DNA of 64,000 nt. It comes from Nectonema munidae (taxonomy: Eukaryota > Nematomorpha > Nectonematoida > Nectonematidae). Both the position numbers and the translations under genes were made by a program. The stretch lies in the NCBI GenBank assembly GCA_030549495.1, contig JAUIRK010000536.1, positions 620,001-684,000 on the forward strand. The letters run 5' to 3'. The notes beneath the pieces are model-generated. The model saw nothing but the letters and a program-made list of their open reading frames with translations. It ran no database searches and was not told where the DNA came from. Each line of letters begins with the position of its first letter. Within the stretch, counting starts at the first letter, position 1. Shown piece by piece: positions 39,954 through 51,300 of this stretch.

Positions 39954-40622
39954 CCCCCTTTCTACACATAATTTGGAGATGGTGCGCATCTATTTGAAGT
40001 TAGAAAGAAGAAGCTATATATAAGGGGGAGGGGGTTGAAGTTTACATTAAGCTTAATTAAGAATGAAAAGAGAGGAATAGGAATTCAGAAAAATTTGTTG
40101 TCTTTTTTGGAAGACGCTTGAAAGTCCGCCCCCTATTCCAATAATTTCAAGGATTTGCGCCCCTGAATCAATCACATTTTTCCGTATAAACATCGCAGGG
40201 TGTCTAGTAGACTCTTTTCCTTCAGACTACATTCACTCCAGTTATTTGTTTTCAGTTGTTTTCTCTATGAATCAAATATCCTTTCATCAATTTCCATAAT
40301 GTGCCTGATAGACTACTTCATTTTCAAATGAAAAGCCTATTCGCCCCCCGCCCCAACAATTTTGGATTTTTTTTAACTAGTGTATATGCGATATGCAAAT
40401 TTAATTAAAATATTTTCGCTGGAAGTATAGTATTTAAATTTCACCAATTTTATAAAAAAATATAAAGTAGTCTTATAAATTTAGGTATGCGTTGAATACA
40501 CTCTATTTTAAAGGATTGCTTGAATATTTGGTCTCCCGTGTTATTTCCAGACAACTAATTTTGAAAATTACAAAAAAAAATTCGCCCCCTCCCCCAATAA
40601 TTTTGAGGATGTGCACCCCTGT
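39954..40622 (-). repeat. cluster of C-rich hAT-like element ends
   Basis: Three stretches carry the pattern C-run, then CAATAATTT, then GGA--TG-GC: near 39954-39992 (GGAGATGGTGCGCATC), 40127-40168 (GGATTTGCGCCCCTG) and 40583-40622 (GAGGATGTGCACCCCTG). A fourth, at 40339-40362, has only the C-run and AACAATTTTGGA. The full reverse complement begins CAGGGGTGCACATCCTC. Repeated ends of the same sense, 160-450 bases apart, suggest several insertions or tandem termini. No transposase is seen between them. Confidence 0.6.
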
Positions 40623-41339
40623 TCGAGGTGTGAAACCTGTCCACGTCCTCTTAATTTTCGATTAATTGGGTTGGGAATATCAAATAGTTATAAATAAATA
40701 TAAACGAAGTGCTACTGAAAGGCCATCATAAAGTTGGTAACGAATAAGTAAAGAGTTATGTTAAAAACTTAATTGATAAACGTAATATTTCGCCTTCTCA
40801 AGCCTTCTTCAGACAATAATATATGTGTATAAAAATATATAATGAAGCATAAATATATGCATAACGGCAGTTCACTCTTCTTTTGCGAGATGCAGCGAAT
40901 CACAATAGCCGTATTCTTAATGTGGGAAACTACGAAGGTAAGGTATATATAAAAGGAAACAACATATGCTAGAAGTGGAACAGTATAAAGAGTTAGAAAG
41001 AATAAGAAAATAATGAGATATAATATATAGGAAGAGCTTGGTAACAAAAGGAATGATAGATAGAAGTGAAAGGAGATGGATAAAGAAAGTATTTATCATG
41101 GTCCTGAATATATTATGTGTTAGAGAATCGTACACACATGGAGGGAAAGGATGGTGAACAACGCATCAACTTTTTCGACATATTGACTATTTAGTACTCT
41201 TTGCTGCTCCTTTAAGCCTCTCATTATTGTATTTGCAAAATTCGATTACTTTTAATTATGATCAAATGAAAAATTAGTTACCCTATGATAATTAGAAAAA
41301 TGAAAGCTTAATGGAGAAGCTATCTTATTGTATCTATCA
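40623..41339. other. AT-rich stretch, probably part of a transposon, no gene
   Basis: No coding motif is readable here. The 5' part of the Tigger element that becomes recognisable at 41340 may start here, but its left end was not found. Confidence 0.35.
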
Positions 41340-44087
41340 TTTGTTGTTCCCTAGGTCGAAAAACAATAGGCCTAGAGAATTCCTCAATATAGAAAAGTTT
41401 ACTAATATGGTAACGCCACGGCCCTTATTTACAAGAACACGACTGACTTATCCCTCTCTTGGATGCACAACAAGAAGGTATGGATCACTAAGACCCTTAC
41501 ACATAACTGATTCGCTCAGAGCTTTGTTCCGCAAGTCAAGGAGTGCCTTAATGACATTTATACGGAGTTTAAGGCATTTCTCCTTATTGATAATGTTGGT
41601 GGTCATCCTTCGGATCTGGACTTCGAAGGAGTGAGGTTTGAATTCCTGCCTCCGAACACCACCTCTCTCATCCAGCCGACAGACCAATGTGCCGTCCGTG
41701 CCTTTAGGTTCTGCATGTCCGTAACTCCATTCCAAATGTCAGGTCACGGAAGAGACAGACCTTGATTGCAGCTAGGAATCTTTCTGTGACAGACTTTGTG
41801 AATGACTCGCGGACATCTCCAGAAGAAATTCAGCACTCAGCGATTAATAGAGCTGTTGGCCTGACAAGGCATCTCGGTGAAGAAGGCTTTGAAGACTGCA
41901 CCAAGGAGGATATAAACATCCTTATTTACTCGACAGGTTATGCATTTACAGACAAAGACTTAAAGGAGCTGACAGCCTTGGAGTGAGGTAAGGAAGAGGC
42001 AGACAAAAATGAGCCTCAGAATATAGGTCTCTTCTTGAATCGTCTTTCACAGATGATCCATTCAAGATGTGCATAGTATGAGACCCTGATATTTAGGGGT
42101 CTATTACGTTTTGTAATGCCATTGATTCCTGTACCGAGACCTACAAGAATTTCTTCAACAAACTGAAGAAACAGCTATCGCAGCTCACTGTGCTTTTACA
42201 ACCTGCCAAGAAGACCATCTCCGGGTCACCTCCTGGCTACGCTGAATAAAAGGAGGATGTTGCTTTGAAGAAGATTTAACGCCTCTCCCTTCTAAGCAGT
42301 CTTCATCTTGATTTATCAGAGTGCTCAGTTATATAGCATCATCATCATCTTCATTCAAGAATATCAATATGTGAGTGCAGTATCCTTGTAATTTTGTTAA
42401 TTGATGTTACGGTATTATAAATAAAATTGCTAATGTAATAATGTAATCCATTATACTTTAGTCATAAGATTAACGTAGGTCATATAATATTTTTGGATCT
42501 TAAAATGTTCAGAAATGATGCTAAGATGTTTCGAGTAATAGTCTAAGGCATATAAAGCAAACTCGGAATCCCGCGAGGACCAAAGGAGTGAGTTTGTGTT
42601 CTGAAGGCCGCACTCCTACAATTATATTTAAAGTTGTTAAATAAAAATTATTGCACAATATTTTACTTTTAACTTAGAAACATGCAATGGTTTGGTTATA
42701 TTCAAAAATGCAAGTACAAAGTCATGTAGTTAAACAAAAGAATTTAATTAAAAAATTAGCAAGAGATATAAATCTGTTCTTTATTTTAATATAAAAAAAG
42801 TTTATAAGGTAACATACATGGCCCACATTTATTTGAATGAACTATAAATGAAATGCACATAAATTATAATAGTTCAAAATAAACATTTATTATTAATATT
42901 ATTTAAACACTTTTCATGTTCTTGTCCCGAGTCTTGACACCTCTTGTTCTTGACAATCGTTGGTATGTCTGGCTGAAATTTCTGTCCAGTTCCAACTTTT
43001 ATAAGAGACGATAAGTAAAAATCAGTCAAACTACTTCTCTGAGAAGTTTTTGTTGATTTCATGAAGGAAAATAAAGTAATATCAACAGTCTCATCAATTG
43101 CAATAGAAAAATGTTCAAATTTTAATGATTCGCTTTTCAACTGTTGCTTCAAATCACTTGACATTTCATTGATCCGTTCAGCAACAGTGTTCCTGGTTAG
43201 TGATATACCTTTAAACAAGTGTGCTTTTTCTGGACAGACAATTTCGGCCATTTTCACAAGACTTTGTTTTACAAAATCTCCTTCAGTGTAGGATTTCCCA
43301 TTCATCGCTATCATTCGGCTGAGTTCATAACTTGCAGTAACAGAAGCGACATTCTCTTTCTGATTCTTTGTAAAAAGGGTCTATTGCCTAACTTTCAATT
43401 CCTTGAGCTTTGAAACACGCATTGTGCCTTCATATTTATTGTAAGATAGATGGTTCGTCTCATAATGTCTTTTCAAGTTGTAAGCTTTCGTCGTACAAAT
43501 GTGGTTATTGCAAATTAAACAATGTTTCTTTCCATTCATTTCTGTGCAAAAATACTGTAATTCCCATTTCTCTTGAAACACTCAACCTTATTCGTTTACC
43601 TTCCTTTTTTCCTAGTCGGAGGAGTATTAGCCATTTTAAAGACGATGTGCAATCTAAAAGTAAAAGATTAAAAAATAAATTAAAAAAACAACACGACGAA
43701 AAATATTTATAAAAACAAAGAACCTGTCTCCTGCACACTAATACCCGATACATATTTTCAGATTAAAGTCAATTTAATAAAAAATAATATATGTTGCTTA
43801 TAAGGCGAGAGATGCAAAAGTAGATGTAATGTAAGAGGAGTGTCTAAAAAGTAGTGCAAATGTTTAATCTATCCTTGCTTAAAATCGTATGTGTGGGCCG
43901 CAAATCTGCTTGTAATGGACCGCATGTGACCTGTCGGCCGCATGTTTGACATGACTGATTATACAGTGTTTAAACGATCAAAATAGGTTGATATAAGCGC
44001 TTTTAGATAGGGGTTCAAGTATTTGCTAATTCCCATTATTCGCGGAAAGTCTTGGTCCTTATGCCCCGCGAATACGGGGTTTGATTG
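41340..44087 (+). mobile_element. Tigger-type transposon interrupted by a hAT element
   Basis: This Tigger is richer in G+C than the others here. Pieces include NRPREFLNIEKFTN near 41357 and ITKTLTHN near 41485. The DDE-domain end at 41540-41715 contains YTEFKAFLLIDNVGGHP and FLPPNTTSLIQPTDQ. A tail lies at 41762-41986, with a further YKNFFNKLKKQLSQL piece near 42150. Stops occur in the frames. After the hAT insertion, a Tigger-type right end at about 44000-44087 reads CCCCGCGAATACGGGG then TTTGATTG before TA. Its reverse complement, CAATCAAACCCCGTATTCGC, is typical of the group. Joining the two halves into one element is an inference from position and the hAT target duplication. Confidence 0.7.
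42458..43957 (-). mobile_element. hAT element with N-terminal half of a GTF2IRD2/ZBED5-like transposase
   Basis: The minus-strand pieces at 43581-43381 (WELQYFCTEMNGKKHCLIC, then NLKRHYETNH, a BED-type zinc finger) and 43340-42874 match the SCAND3/GTF2IRD2/ZBED5 group. In the latter, MNGKSYTEGDFVKQSL, MAEIVCPEKAHLF, ISLTRNTVAERI and FSIAIDETVD are the family's markers. The catalytic C-terminal half is missing. The outer end at 43957 reads, in minus sense, CAGTCATGTCAAACATGCGG, a typical terminus of these elements. Flanking ATTATACA (43958-43965) and ATTATACT (42450-42457) could be the 8-base target duplication, placing the other end at 42458; that end is poorly preserved. Confidence 0.75.
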
Positions 44088-45094
44088 TATTGATAAAAAT
44101 CAATTAATTACGTTGTAAAAAAGTTATTTTTCATCAGACAATCGTAAGTCGATGATTTCTAGCTGAAAATCTGATAATAATTCCGATAAGGGGATGTAAA
44201 AATGAAAAACACAAGCATTAAAGGCAAGCATTAGGTATTTTGTCAAAAATACTTGGCGGGTCACATTCTATATTGCTTAAAACCTCTCATCTAGATCACC
44301 TGTTGCCAACATTTTTTCAATGGTGTTTCGAATTCACTCTACTCTCGGTGCTCCCATTCCAAAATAAGAATATACATTAATCTCCTTTATCCAGGCAGTT
44401 TCCTTCTATATAAAGTGTGTTTTTAATCATTTTTAATCTCTTCATCCGCTACTTTAAATTTACTAAAAATTTGATAATTATTATTTGTCTACTTCTAAAT
44501 AATCTGATTTTTTTGTGTCTTCGCCATCCAGAAAAATCCCACTCAAAATATAATAGGTTGAGAGAGGCCAAATTTATTGTCTTGAGAGATGGGGAAAGGG
44601 GGGCATCTGATGTATAAGTATTTTGATTTCAAAAAATCCAGAACTTTTAAATCAAGACGGTGACGTTTGTACTTTATGAAGATCTAATGTTAGAATTGAT
44701 GTTTTTGGGAGTAATGCGCTTTGAAAAGGTCGCTCCTCACCCTTATGTACATTTACAAAATAAAATTTTCAACAAATTGTTTTAAAACACAAAATAAGTG
44801 GGGTAAAATAATTTTATACTTTAGCGTGTACTTAACTTGACTAGACTTTGATTCATTCAATCTCAATCACGCTTCTATTACATGCTTCATATTCTATCGC
44901 TATACCCATATATTCTATATAGGTATAACAATAGCTATATACCCTATCCTTATCATTTTACTTATATATTCCAAAAATATTTGGAGTTTTATAAGTCTCT
45001 AAAGTTGTTTTAGGATTTAATTTCAAGGTCAATCCCTACTTTTCCTTCCAGAATTCATATTTCTATAATAATTATATTAAGAACTATTTATTTC
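44088..45094. other. upstream region of the SLC38A10-like gene, no other gene
   Basis: AT-rich, with only short frames (44417-44617) that lack known motifs. The promoter of the transporter gene should be here, but no specific element can be pointed out. Four tandem-like TATA/CTATA words at 44884-44970 are simple repeats. Confidence 0.4.
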
Positions 45095-46963
45095 ATGCTT
45101 TTCGAATCGAACTCCTCTAACTTTTCTTTGCGCAGTGAAGCAAATTCTTCCAACATCTTGATAACAAATCAGAAGGATAAGTTCAAGGTCGGAAGCAAAG
45201 ATGAGTGGTGTCACGTGTTCAACCTCGGAAATAGCATTATCGGCGTCAGCATTCTAGCCCTTCCCTACATATACCACGAGTGCGGGTATGTGCTGGCCAC
45301 TCTGCTCCTTTTGCTGGGCGCGTCCATTACAAAGATTTCTTGTTTTCTTCTCGTTCGCTCAGCCCTAGCTTCCAAACGCAAGACGTACGAATTTTTGGCG
45401 TTCCACACACTCGGCTTCAAGGGCAAACTCTTCGTTGAGGTGTCAATCATTGGCTTTTTGTTTGGCATATGCATTGCCTACTTCATCATCATTGGAGACA
45501 TCATTCCCGCTATCTTTTCCAAGTGGACTGGCGTGTACAATGACCAAAATTTGCGTGCCTACGTTCTGATCTTCATCGCGCTTTTTGTCATCACTCCCTT
45601 GGGCCTTCTGAAGCACATTTCTAGTGTGACCAGCTTAAGCCACCTCTGCCTTGCTTTCTACTGCTTATTCTTGTTGAAGATTTTCAGTGAAGCGGTCCCA
45701 TCACTCCTCTCCATGGACTGGATTTATAATCTTTCCATTTGGAACTTTTCTCGCTCCATCAAATGCATTCCAATCATCTGCTTGGCCTTCAACTGTCAAA
45801 CCACTCTCTTCACAATTTTCGAAGCGATCTCCGATCCCAGTCACAAGAAGTTGTCAAGTATCTACAGGGGTGCCATCAATCTCTGCTTCTTCCTGTACGC
45901 ATTTGTCGGCTTTTTTGGGTGTGTAGCCTTTGACAGACCAGGCCATGATATCAAGGGCGATGTCTTGCTTAATTTTGAGGATTCCTTCTTCACAGATGTT
46001 ATTCATTTTGGATTTGCGTTGACCGTGGCCCTTAGCTTTCCATTAACGATCTTCCCATGCAGAAATAGCATCAAGACACTCATCTACAACAACCCGTACT
46101 CCTTGCTAGATTCGGACTCTCATCAAGACTCGTATCGCCAAACAATTCACCGCGTCACCACCATCATGATCGTTGGCTTCGCCTTGACTGTGTCCCTGTG
46201 CATCAAAAACATCGAACACATTCTCGGCTTAAACGGCTCTCTCATGGGCACCCTCATATCCTTAATCCTGCCTGCAATCATGTTCCTCAAAGCGAAGGCG
46301 TATCAAAGTCCAGGTGAGAAAATTATCTCCAAAGTTTTCCTAACTGCTGGCGTCTTTTTCATGGTCTATGGCTCCCTTTACAATATCAAGAGCGCTTCTA
46401 CCAGCACGGAATCTCTTCCTCACATCCCCGTTCCCAATTCAACACTTGCACCTCAAATCAGCACTTTCTCTTCTAAGCCTGTAATCACTTTGTCTTCATC
46501 GACTGAAAAAGCAAATATTGGTCCTAGTCCAAGTACAAACAAAACTTACAATCTCACTCTTCAAGAACGAAATAATAATCTGACGTCACAATCTCCAAAA
46601 TCTACAATAAATTTGATTAACCCCAATGAAACAACTGCGCTAAATTTATCTATTACACGCCCTCTGCATATTAAGTCAATACCGCGTACCCCTTCCAAAG
46701 TACCAGGCAATAATTCGCTTGCAAAGGATATGATAAAGAACCAATCAAAATTGGTGAACGAACTTGCCCGTGACAACTCAAATAAAAGCAATGACCTATT
46801 GATGAAGGAGATAAAAGAGACGCAAGAAAAGCAAATTGAAATTTTAAACAAAACGAAAGAGTTGCTGGATAAACTGGAGCAACGGAGTGAAGATATTGAC
46901 AATGAACCGCCTCCTCTTAGTAATATTAATAATGCTGTTGAGGAGAAGAATGTCAGCGCGTAA
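45095..46963 (+). CDS. SLC38A10: SLC38A10-like amino acid transporter, coding region in a single exon
   Basis: A multi-pass transporter of the SLC38 (sodium-coupled neutral amino acid) family, 622 residues. The first helix carries the family signature NLGNSIIGVSILALPY (residues 43-58). Eleven hydrophobic segments are seen at roughly 42-63, 66-88, 115-139, 154-173, 182-200, 224-240, 258-280, 303-322, 352-371, 380-398 and 412-430. Markers such as KRKTYEFLAFHTLG, IKCIPIICLAFNCQ, FPLTIFPCRNS and HILGLNGSLMGTLIS place it closest to SLC38A10 rather than A1-A9. The tail (about 435-622) is rich in S, T and N and ends in a predicted coiled coil (KEIKETQEKQIEILNKTKEL); it is far shorter than the vertebrate tail. 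Upstream there is no purine-rich or splice context that argues against this ATG. G+C is clearly higher than in flanking DNA. Confidence 0.92.
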   Translation: MLFESNSSNFSLRSEANSSNILITNQKDKFKVGSKDEWCHVFNLGNSIIGVSILALPYIYHECGYVLATLLLLLGASITKISCFLLVRSALASKRKTYEFLAFHTLGFKGKLFVEVSIIGFLFGICIAYFIIIGDIIPAIFSKWTGVYNDQNLRAYVLIFIALFVITPLGLLKHISSVTSLSHLCLAFYCLFLLKIFSEAVPSLLSMDWIYNLSIWNFSRSIKCIPIICLAFNCQTTLFTIFEAISDPSHKKLSSIYRGAINLCFFLYAFVGFFGCVAFDRPGHDIKGDVLLNFEDSFFTDVIHFGFALTVALSFPLTIFPCRNSIKTLIYNNPYSLLDSDSHQDSYRQTIHRVTTIMIVGFALTVSLCIKNIEHILGLNGSLMGTLISLILPAIMFLKAKAYQSPGEKIISKVFLTAGVFFMVYGSLYNIKSASTSTESLPHIPVPNSTLAPQISTFSSKPVITLSSSTEKANIGPSPSTNKTYNLTLQERNNNLTSQSPKSTINLINPNETTALNLSITRPLHIKSIPRTPSKVPGNNSLAKDMIKNQSKLVNELARDNSNKSNDLLMKEIKETQEKQIEILNKTKELLDKLEQRSEDIDNEPPPLSNINNAVEEKNVSA

Positions 46964-48327
46964 ACTCAATCACAATTCAAGTTATGACTGAACTCCTTTG
47001 CGATACACTGATTTTGAATTCGTTCATGATTTCTTTCTTTTTTTAAAGATCATTTCATCTTGAAGGTGTGTCAATATGCTAAAATGCTAAGGATATTTAA
47101 TTAAGTTTGTCATAATAACTCCAAAGATTTTTAATTTATTTCTCCAATAAACTATATCCACAACGTCTTTTTATGTTTTATTGAGTCTCTGGGTACAACG
47201 AGTTGCCAACTTCGTAAGTATAGACTTTGTAATATCGAGCATACAGTAGGTATACTAAATTTTCATATTTACATGATTTGATGCTCGCAAAAATTTGTTA
47301 AAAGAGATTAAGAGCTCTTTTAGAGGCTTAACTTTTCAACTGCCTTTCAAGAACACCCTTTAAAATGGTCCTGCTTCTAACGTTGATTTGTTCTAATCAA
47401 GTGACCCACGCTATAGTTTATCGATGACCAAGTATATATATATGTATACTAAATGGAGGGAGAAAAAGGGTGCTCTTTTTTCCCATTATGATGAAACCTC
47501 TTTGTGGATTATTATTACTATCTTTTTTAACGTGCAATAAATTTGTTCTCTTCGATCACGCATTTATCGACCACAGGTCAGGGCTTCATTCAGTACTTAG
47601 TTCTAACCTTTATCCACATTTAAAATCTCTAAATGGTGCTAGGATGATTCAGAAACTATTAAAATTTGAAACTAGATATAGATATATAGATGTTACTTTT
47701 TACACATTTAAAAACTGAAATATATCAGTGAGGGGTCGGTTCAGGTTATGTCACACCGCTTCCTCATCCCGTCCCGCCCTTAGTTTTCAGATTCTTGTTA
47801 ATACCCGCTAAATTTTGGCTTGTTAGCGCGACCCTTCCGCTAAAATTTTGTACTTAAATCCATCTTGTAAACGGACTTTTATTATTACCCCTGACAGTGC
47901 TCACATATACCCTTTAAGGATTTTTGAAGCACTAATAAGGGGTCCAAATCACTACTTGAAATATGTCAATAAGTGGATATTTAAATTTATGGAAAGTCTT
48001 TTATAAATTTTTATATGATAAAAAGTGTACAATTAAATAAATATTGTAATTAGTAAGGTACTTTTATTTACGCCATATTTTTAGAAGGAAAGATTTTGAA
48101 AAAAATAAAGAAATCAATAAAGAAGGTTAAAAATTTTTGTAATGATACGCGACTTTTGTTCTAATTTTTTACATCTAGTTCTTTACCCTTTTAAATTTTG
48201 ATGCGTGAATTATCTTCGTGCATATAGAGGACTATTCTCGAGTACACTCATATTTCTTTAACAGAGTTTCTTGGAAGAAAGGAACCTTTTGTTTGCTGAG
48301 ATAAAAATGATATACTTGATTATGATT
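46964..48327. other. intergenic region between SLC38A10 and ASCC3
   Basis: About 1.4 kb of AT-rich DNA holding the 3' end of the transporter gene and the promoter and probable 5' untranslated exon of ASCC3. The open frame at 47470-47718 has no recognisable motif and looks like chance. Confidence 0.45.
47146..47151 (+). terminator. poly(A) signal of the SLC38A10-like gene
   Basis: AATAAA, 183 bases past the stop codon. Confidence 0.6.
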
Positions 48328-48343
48328 CTCTTTCAATTTTAGC
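48328..48343 (+). promoter_or_regulatory. possible splice acceptor just before the ASCC3 start codon
   Basis: A pyrimidine tract TCTCTTTCAATTTT runs straight into AG, four bases before the ATG at 48347. This is the usual look of acceptors in this window (compare TTTTTCAG and TTTTAG in LAP3). It suggests that the 5' untranslated region is split by an intron. Confidence 0.5.
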
Positions 48344-48346
48344 TTT

Positions 48347-51300
48347 ATGGAGTCCGCTTGTGCTTCAAGATTTTCCAAACTTTTGAGATTGCATATTGAA
48401 GAGAGCGAATATGCGCCTAAGTCGCACATACGTTTTGACATGAACGAATTCAGCTCTTATTTTTACTCGTGGCAGACTTTCATTCAAGATGTAACGACTT
48501 CTTCAGACTCATTGTGTGAATCAAATCAAGCTTGCATTGAAAGCTATTGCAAAATTTTAGAGAATATTTATGACGAAATATTTGTGAATTGCGATAAAAA
48601 CTGTAAAACAGAGCACGATTATATAAACCTTATTCACAAGTTGTTGAATGAAAATATTGACTTTGAACATGAAAACCCCAATCTTGGAAGCATCTTCTTC
48701 CTGTTAAGAAGGAATGAAAATATTTTGGCGAAACTTTCTTCTCAAATACAACAAATTAAAAGTGTCGCAGAAGTGCAAAAAGTTATTTCCAATACTCTAC
48801 AGTCCAAATTTTTGCCACTGAATTATAATGTGTCTTCGCATCATCATCATTATCATTCCTTTAATTTTGAACAACGTCGGTGCCATGCCTTTGAGTACTT
48901 AGATTTGGATGGAATTAAGGAAAATGCTTTCACCTTCAGCTTGAAATATGTGAAGCCAAATCTACCAAATGAAAATAATGTGACTTTCGAAGCCGCCTCC
49001 AATGAGAAAGTAAATAGGGCTTGGCTGAGAAACTTTGTTTTCACTCACTTTTCGGAAAGAGGAGGAGATAATTTTTGTGATATGCCGGTCAGTGAGATCC
49101 ACGAAAATTTGCGCCGATTAATGCTGAGTGAAAAGTCTGATGACGAAGTTCAGTCCGAATTTTTTGACTTTCTTGGTCACTCTCACTTCGAGTTTATCAT
49201 CTTTTTGTTGAAGAACAGGATGAAATTTAAGCTCTCTGTGAAAGATGAAGTTGATGTTGAAGAAGTTAAATTTGCTAGGAATGAATTAAAGAATATCAAT
49301 CAGGCGTCAAGTAGTAGAAAGTTGGCTAATTACACGATAAATTCACAATCCCAAGTGGAGCTTAAAAAACAGCTTTGCAAGCAGGAAAAAAAATTAACGA
49401 AAATGCTGAAGAATACGGATACCGAACTGCTATCGAACTCCAGGCGCGAAAATCAGCAAGTCATGAATGATTTATTGGAAAATCCTGTAATCACAAGATC
49501 TAACAAAAACGCTTACTTATCAGATGAAAGGCACCTCAAAAATGTTTGGGATACGCTGAGTGAAGCGAAGAAAAATTCCCTACACATCAATGCTTCCAAA
49601 GTTCATCTTCCTAGTGATCTAACGAATCGCTTGGATAATGCCACTTTCGAAGAAATCTGCTTGATGCCGCGCCTTCCATCCGCTAACAGTGACTCTGAAG
49701 CCAAAAGCAGCAGGTCTTTCCGACTCAACGTCAAAGACTTAGACGAGTATGTGCAAGAAGGCTTCAAGGGTGTAAAGTTCCTAAATACGATTCAATCGCA
49801 TGTTTTCGACGCTGCTTACAACACCTTCCAAAACTTGTTGATTTGTGCACCGACAGGCGCTGGCAAAACGAACGTCGCTCTCTTGACCGTTTTGAATTTG
49901 GTTCGCTCCATGAAGGAAAGTGAGGAAGGGGATGAGAGGAAGGAATCAAAGATCGTTTATGTCGCTCCCATGAAGGCATTGGCTAGCGAAATAACACGGA
50001 AATTTACGAGTAAACTCGCTGGCTTTGGAATGAGTGTTAAGGAAGTGACGGGAGACACGTCGATAACGAAAAGCCAACTACTCAAGACCGACATGATTGT
50101 GACCACGCCTGAAAAGTGGGATGTGATCACGAGAAAGAATTTGGGTAGCACTTCCTTCAGTTTTTATGTGAAGTTGATCATCATAGATGAAGTGCATCTG
50201 CTGCACGAGAAACGCGGGGCTGTCATTGAAACGCTTGTCGCTCGCACGCTCCGCCAGATTGAGATGTCGCAAAAGATGATCCGAATAGTCGGACTTTCAG
50301 CCACCCTTCCAAGTTATCAGCAGGTGGCTGAATTCCTGAAAGTCAACCAAGAAGCCGGCCTCTTTTTCTTCGACGATTCCTTTCGCCCCATTCCCCTTGA
50401 GCAAAGATTTGTTGGTGTTAAAGCTGTTAATTTGTTTGAGCAAAAGAGGGATATGACGGAGGTTTGTTATGACAAAGTCTTCAAGTATGTTTCACAAGGT
50501 AAGCAAGTGATTGTGTTTGTGCATGCGAGAAATAGCACTTTCAAAACTGCTGAATCCCTAAAGAAGATCGCATCAAAGCGAGGCCAATTAAGTGCATTTT
50601 TGCCAAAAGACGAGAAAAGAGCGCAATTTGGCTCTGCTCAAAACGTCATTCTTCATACGCGTAACAAAGCTTTGAAAGATTTATTTTCGTGCGGCTTTTC
50701 AACGCATCACGCCGGTATGCTTAGGTCTGATCGCAACTCCGTCGAACGATTCTTCACTGAAGGATTGATTTCCGTTTTGGTGTCTACAGCGACTCTTGCC
50801 TGGGGTGTCAATTTGCCTGCACACGCCGTAATAATCCTTGGAACGCAAATATATAATTCGGAGTCAAGTAGTTTTGTTGATATTGGCATTTTGGATGTGA
50901 TGCAGATTTTTGGGCGAGCAGGGCGGCCCCAATTTGATAGCTCTGGAGTCGGTACCATCATCACAACGCACGACAAACTTTACAACTACATTTCCCTGCT
51001 TACAAGGCAAACTCCGATAGAGAGTCAGTTTCTAGAATGCATCATTGATAATTTGAATGCGGAAATCGTTTTGGGAACAATCTCTTCCGTTGATGAAGCT
51101 TGTGAATGGCTAGCCTACACGTATCTCTTTGTTCGCATGCGCTGCAATCCCTTGGCCTACGGAATCGACTACAAAATGCTGGAAGTAGATCCTCACCTAA
51201 CCATCTACCGCAGAAAAATCATAACATATGCGTGCAAAAAGTTAGATGCGTGTAAAATGATCAGGTATGATGCCAAAAACGGCTACATCTACTCAACGGA

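Noticed and set aside
45265-46902. Several open frames overlapping the transporter gene
   Set aside because: All are shadows of the 622-residue SLC38A10-like frame.
47470-47718. 82-residue open frame between the two intronless genes
   Set aside because: It has a hydrophobic start that resembles a signal peptide, but no conserved motif follows and its base composition is that of intergenic DNA.
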